NCBI GenBank assembly: GCA_029718625.1
Contig: CM056395.1
Location: 23,581,339 to 23,645,338, forward strand
DNA: 64,000 nt
DNA from: Synaphobranchus kaupii
Lineage: Eukaryota > Chordata > Actinopteri > Anguilliformes > Synaphobranchidae
Direction of reading: 5' to 3'
The notes beneath the pieces are model-generated. The model saw only the letters and a program-made list of their open reading frames with translations. It searched no databases and was not told where the DNA came from. Shown here piece by piece: positions 59,788-64,000 of this stretch. A program made the translations under genes and the position numbers. Position 1 is the first letter of the stretch, and the number at the start of each line of letters is the position of its first letter.

Positions 59788-59887
59788 TCGACGGCCCATT
59801 TACCAGAAATACCTCGGAAGTGGTGGGAGAGTGCAGAGACAGACTGGAGCAGAGTCCATGCAAAGAGCTCTTCAAGGAGTGCACCAG
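59788..59887 (+). pseudogene. grk4: Copied grk4 exon 5 with a one-base deletion
   Basis: Identical to exon 5 except that CTCGGGAAG reads CTCGGAAG near 59813-59820. The loss of one G shifts the frame after LPEIPR, giving 100 instead of 101 bp. Splice sites are intact. Most likely a sequencing error in an unmerged second contig rather than a true pseudo-exon. Confidence 0.85.
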
Positions 59888-59943
59888 GTGAGTGTGTTAC
59901 TGACGCACCCACACATGTCATACAGTTAAAACCAAAGCACCCT

Positions 59944-60192
59944 GTGTGTGTGTGTGTGTGTGTGTGTGTGCTCGTGTGTGTGCGTGTGCGTGCGTGCGTG
60001 CGTGCGTGCGTGCGTGTGTGTGTGCGCGTGTGCGTGTGTGTGTGCGCGTGTGTGTGCGCGCGTGTCTGTGTGTGTGTGTGCGTGTGCGTGCGCGTGCGTG
60101 TGTGTGCGCGTGCGTGTGTGTGCGCGTGTGTGTGCGTGTGCGTGTGTGTGCGTGTGTGTGTTTGAGTGTGTTTGAGTATGTGAGAGTGTAAG
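59944..60192 (+). repeat. GT/GC alternating tract, second copy
   Basis: Counterpart of 46841-47112 with a slightly different pattern of GTGCGT units, as expected for another allele. Confidence 0.95.
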
Positions 60193-60436
60193 TGTGTGCG
60201 CCTATGCCTGCACGTGTGTAAAAACAGGGACACAGGAATCCTGAGCCATAGCGATGTTATCTCTCATGTCCATGGCATATTCCTCTTTCCTCTTATGAGT
60301 GAAGTATCTTGGTGAGTCTCAAAGAGCTTCTGGACCTGCTGCAGGATCTGTATGGAAATATGAATCATCCACTTATTCTGTAATGAAATCAAAATGGGGG
60401 AATAAAAACCCTTATCACATCCTCTGTGTGACTCCT

Positions 60437-60534
<98 letters not shown>

Positions 60535-63500
60535 AGTCACCACCTCAGTGAGTGGTGCATTAGAGCAGGCGTAGCTGACTGATTCAGGTGCATTGTTTTG
60601 GAGGGTGGTAGTACGGTTGCCACGGAGAGCCGCCGTTTCAGTCAGGTTTTTTGAAGCGACCCCAGAGCGTGCCCAGTGTTGCCCCACACAGTCCCGCGGG
60701 TGTCTCGGGGTGGCTGTCCTGCCAGGAGAGGGAACAGGTCAGTGATTATTCCAGAATTGAACCCCCTTTTTCAGTTCCAACCCCACCGGAAGATACCGGA
60801 GGCCAGCGCTACTCAACACCAGGTCCTGCGGGCCACAGTGCCTGCCGGTATTTGCTCCAACCGTGCACGACACCATCTCATTTCACTAATGACATCACTT
60901 CCTGAACCAAGGAGGTCAAATTGATTGGAGCAAATACCTGCGGGCACTGTGGCCCGCAGAACCTGGAGTTGAGTAGATCAGGGACGCACTGCCAGTGCAT
61001 TTAGAGCTGGTGTGCAAAACCCTGCCAATTCGATATTAGCTGCCCTATCACCACACCCCTGAAAACAGCTGTGGTCCTAGGAACCGAGGGGCCGGGCCTA
61101 GAAAGAGGGCCGGGCTGTGTCCGCATCTGAGCTCCATCTACCGCGTCTGTGTCCTGTGTACTAGCATACTCATAGTATAAAAGTGCGTTAATTCGGAAAC
61201 AGCCCTGGTCTGGTATAAGGGTCACACCGGCTGAGAGAGAGGTGAGGTCAAAGGGACCGAGTAGCCACGTGCTCCCTTCCCCGATTTCACAAATCGAGAT
61301 CGGTCTGTTCCTGCGCCTTGCTACGCATGGACACATTTACATGTCAGCAATCAGAAGTTACAAAGGTGTGTTTGCATTGATGGAAAAGTTTTTCTGTGAG
61401 GGGCTTTATCACCATGAGGCTTGGGCCCCGGGGTTGCGGGTTCAAACCTAGGCTGTGTCAGTCAGTCGGCTGTGAGCGCCGGTACTGTGGGGGTACTGCT
61501 ACAATAGCGCACTGTGGTGTGTCACGAAGTGACTGGCTCGTGGGCAAGGGCATCGGAGGAGTGATTGTGCTTTAGCTACAATGAGGACAAAAGGAAAATT
61601 AAGTATAAAGAGAAGAACTTGTCTTACTGTAGTTTGGACTACTAGTGTACTAGAATCTGTGACTATCAAGTTTGGTCTTGAAGGAGTCTGAATTCACTAC
61701 AGACCCTGGCGAGTTAGCGCTTGCGTTCACGGTCCTCGGAGTGAATAAGTCGGCGTCCTCTTATCAGTGCGAAATTTGCCCGTAAGCTCAAAAATCCCCT
61801 GTTCGTTTCCCCCTCAGAATTTCTTTTGAAATAGTGTGCAGTTAAACTTTGTTGTCGCCTTTTAAAATATTGTAAATACTTCTACTACTAATTCAGAGTC
61901 CGTATGGTCCCTCCCCCCTATGGCTTGTCGTAGATATATCTGACACAACAGCGCCGTTGTTAAAAGGAGAGAGCAGGTGTCTGGTGACACTACTCGGACA
62001 TGTTTGTGGCTACACGGTGTGCTGATTCTTGCCTTGACAGATTTTTTACGTGAAATGTTATGAGTTTGTTGACGCATCACAGTTTACACATCAAGACAAC
62101 CGTTGGCCGGAGAGGGAGTGGGCAGAGTTAAACCCCCCCCCCCCCCTTATCCTTCGGTCTCAGATCCAGAACTGATACTTTTTGGGGGGTTTTCTGTGCT
62201 TTTTCAGGTGCGTTTATTCACCGGCCGTCCTTCCTTAGATTGTGCGTTTGCCTGTTTAATTGTAGCGCAGCTGGATTTGTAACGGTTGGCGGTTAAAATT
62301 TTGAGGGAAAGGGTCATTGTTTTTTTTCTCTCTTTTTTTTTCTAACAAAGGTGCTAAACCTGAATTGCATTAGAAAATATCTAGCTGTATAATAATAAGT
62401 TTAATCGTTGGAGTTAATTATTTCTTATATGCCATCTTCTTTTTTTTTATACGGCATTCAAATAGTGTTTAAGATTGTTAAGATTGTTTAAGGGTGACCC
62501 TTTAAAGCACAACTGAACTTTGATAGAACTTTGGGTTGTGTGATTACCTGATCGTGATATCGATGTCGCTCTCCATTCACTTCTATAGGGCAGCTAAAGC
62601 GGTCTCAAAATGACACTTCTAGCACGTATACGAACGTGGACGAAGCGGATTCTGTCAATACAAACAATAAGAGCGACAAATACCCTATTCTGGATTATCA
62701 CCCCAGGGGAGCACAGAGCAACTGACGAACATATTTCGCCACACATTTGGACTCATATCATGGCCAGGTAACTACACACCCAACGTTCTACCAAAGTTCA
62801 GTTGTGTTATAAATCAGGCCCTCCCTGGTACATTAAACAGCACAACGCCTGTAGTCTCCTCCTCCCCTCGGCCTCACACACGCACACGCACACACACGCG
62901 CACCACACACCACCCCCCTACATTGCAGGGAGGCAGTGGACCGTCACAGCACACGCTCACCAGCGCCTCCCTGACGCACAGTCGTCACGGAAACGGCAGA
63001 TGACATCGCCTCTCTCGGGACAGGCTCCTTCACCTGACCTCCCCCCTGTGACGGTTCCCCGTGTACTCAGCCCGACGAGCCGTTTAAACTGCTTAAGATT
63101 ACACCCATCACTCCACCTACGGAAGAACAGGTGTCCCCCACCTCTGGGACTTTCCTCTCTCCAGCCCCCCCCCCCCCCCCCCCCTCCTCTCTCCCCCTCT
63201 CTCTCTCTCTCCTTCTCTCCCCCTCTCGCTAATGTCATGTGTACTCAGGAGGACTGTAGTCCTTGTTTATCAGATCTCTCCTGTCTGTGTCCATTCCTGA
63301 CCTCCCTGGAATTGGTCATCATTAAGTGGCTGCTGGCTGATAATCTGGGGTTCCCGCCGGTCCCCCCTGTTCTGCCCTCATACCGCCTGCAACATGGCCG
63401 CTCACTCGCCATTCCAAACCCCGCCCAGCTCACTGTGCGCCATGCCACAGACATCCTCCTAAGGCCCGGCAATTCATTTCTGTCCCCTGCAGGGGACACG

Positions 63501-64000
63501 AGTCTCTGGTATTAATCTCAAGAAGCTATGCTAAAACCCTACAAGGGACATTCAATAAAATAAAAAAAAGAATAATAATATTTTTGAAAATATTTCACTG
63601 CCGCACGTCTTTGTCATCCAAGACACTTGTATTATGTCAACAAAAACTTAAAATACTTCAACTCTTTTTCGCTGGGTCTCAGGACTTTAGTTCCAGACGT
63701 TTTCATACGGCCAGTAGTGGCTCCTCTGCCGAGTGTTTTAATTTTTCACATCGATTATTCATGCATTCATTCATAAAATATTTAAAGAGTACTGCGAGCT
63801 GTAAGTGATACTGTAGATGGTCTGACAGGAACCAGGAACAAATCCCCCTCAGCCACCCCCCCCCCATGATAAATAGCATCCATTTTGGCTCTTTTGCGTC
63901 CATTTTGGCTCTTTTAATGCAGAATAACTGTGCCGTGTGGCTGTGGCTCGTGTTCCTGTGGTGTTTGAGTGGTTGAGTCTTTATTATTTTTTCAGAGGGC

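Larger units (their letters stand above)
59001..64000 (+). repeat. Second copy of 45897-50868, probable false duplication
   Basis: The sequence after the gap restarts at the equivalent of 45897 and follows it colinearly to the window end (equivalent of 50868). Differences are mainly single-base losses in homopolymers plus a few substitutions, a longer CA allele (60437-60532) and a small CTCTTTTT insertion near 62330. The copies share even young microsatellites and the MITE (60809-60976). Confidence 0.95.

Noticed and set aside
59001..64000. A genuine second, tandem grk4 gene fragment
   Set aside because: Intronic microsatellites and MITE are copied almost base for base, the edge coincides with a 500-N gap, and the exon carries a homopolymer deletion; unmerged contigs are simpler.

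Overview
The window looks like nuclear DNA of a teleost fish. It has vertebrate-type split genes with GT/AG introns, dense dinucleotide microsatellites, poly-G/poly-C runs, several Tc1/mariner DNA transposons, L2-like LINE remnants and a tRNA-derived SINE with the tail typical of fish V-SINEs. I cannot name the species. There are no bacterial operons, CRISPR arrays or convincing tRNA/rRNA genes.

Layout. At 350-538 on the minus strand is the first coding exon (signal peptide plus acidic segment) of a gene that leaves the window to the left; I could not identify it. A probable upstream promoter/noncoding exon lies near 2660-2850, inside a zone full of AACGTT palindromes. From 10605 to 57559 on the plus strand lie eight coding exons (246 codons) of a G protein-coupled receptor kinase, best matched to GRK4: receptor-binding N-terminus, basic lipid-binding patch, RGS-homology domain and the first part of the kinase domain (glycine loop and invariant lysine). 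Every junction has an AG/GT boundary and phases are compatible throughout. The rest of the kinase is not in this window.

The introns hold nearly everything else. Intron 1 (24 kb) carries a 29-bp minisatellite split by two different Tc1-type transposons, a decayed full-length Tc1-type element, a TTAA-flanked MITE, LINE tails and a SINE. Intron 2 (9 kb) carries a 37-copy 40-bp minisatellite and a 16-bp minisatellite. Intron 5 holds a MITE, a strong 72-nt hairpin and a 41-bp minisatellite. Intron 7 holds a 333-bp tandem duplication, one copy of which contains a Tc1 element while the other preserves the empty target site.

At 58501-59000 is a 500-N assembly gap. The sequence after it (59001-64000) is not new: it repeats 45897-50868, including exon 5, with many one-base homopolymer losses, one of which frameshifts the copied exon. 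This is most simply a false duplication from two overlapping, unmerged contigs or haplotypes. No new gene system was found; the most interesting items are the transposon-in-minisatellite nest, the empty/filled site pair, a duplicated splice acceptor at exon 8, overlapping uORFs at the GRK4 start and the intronic hairpin.
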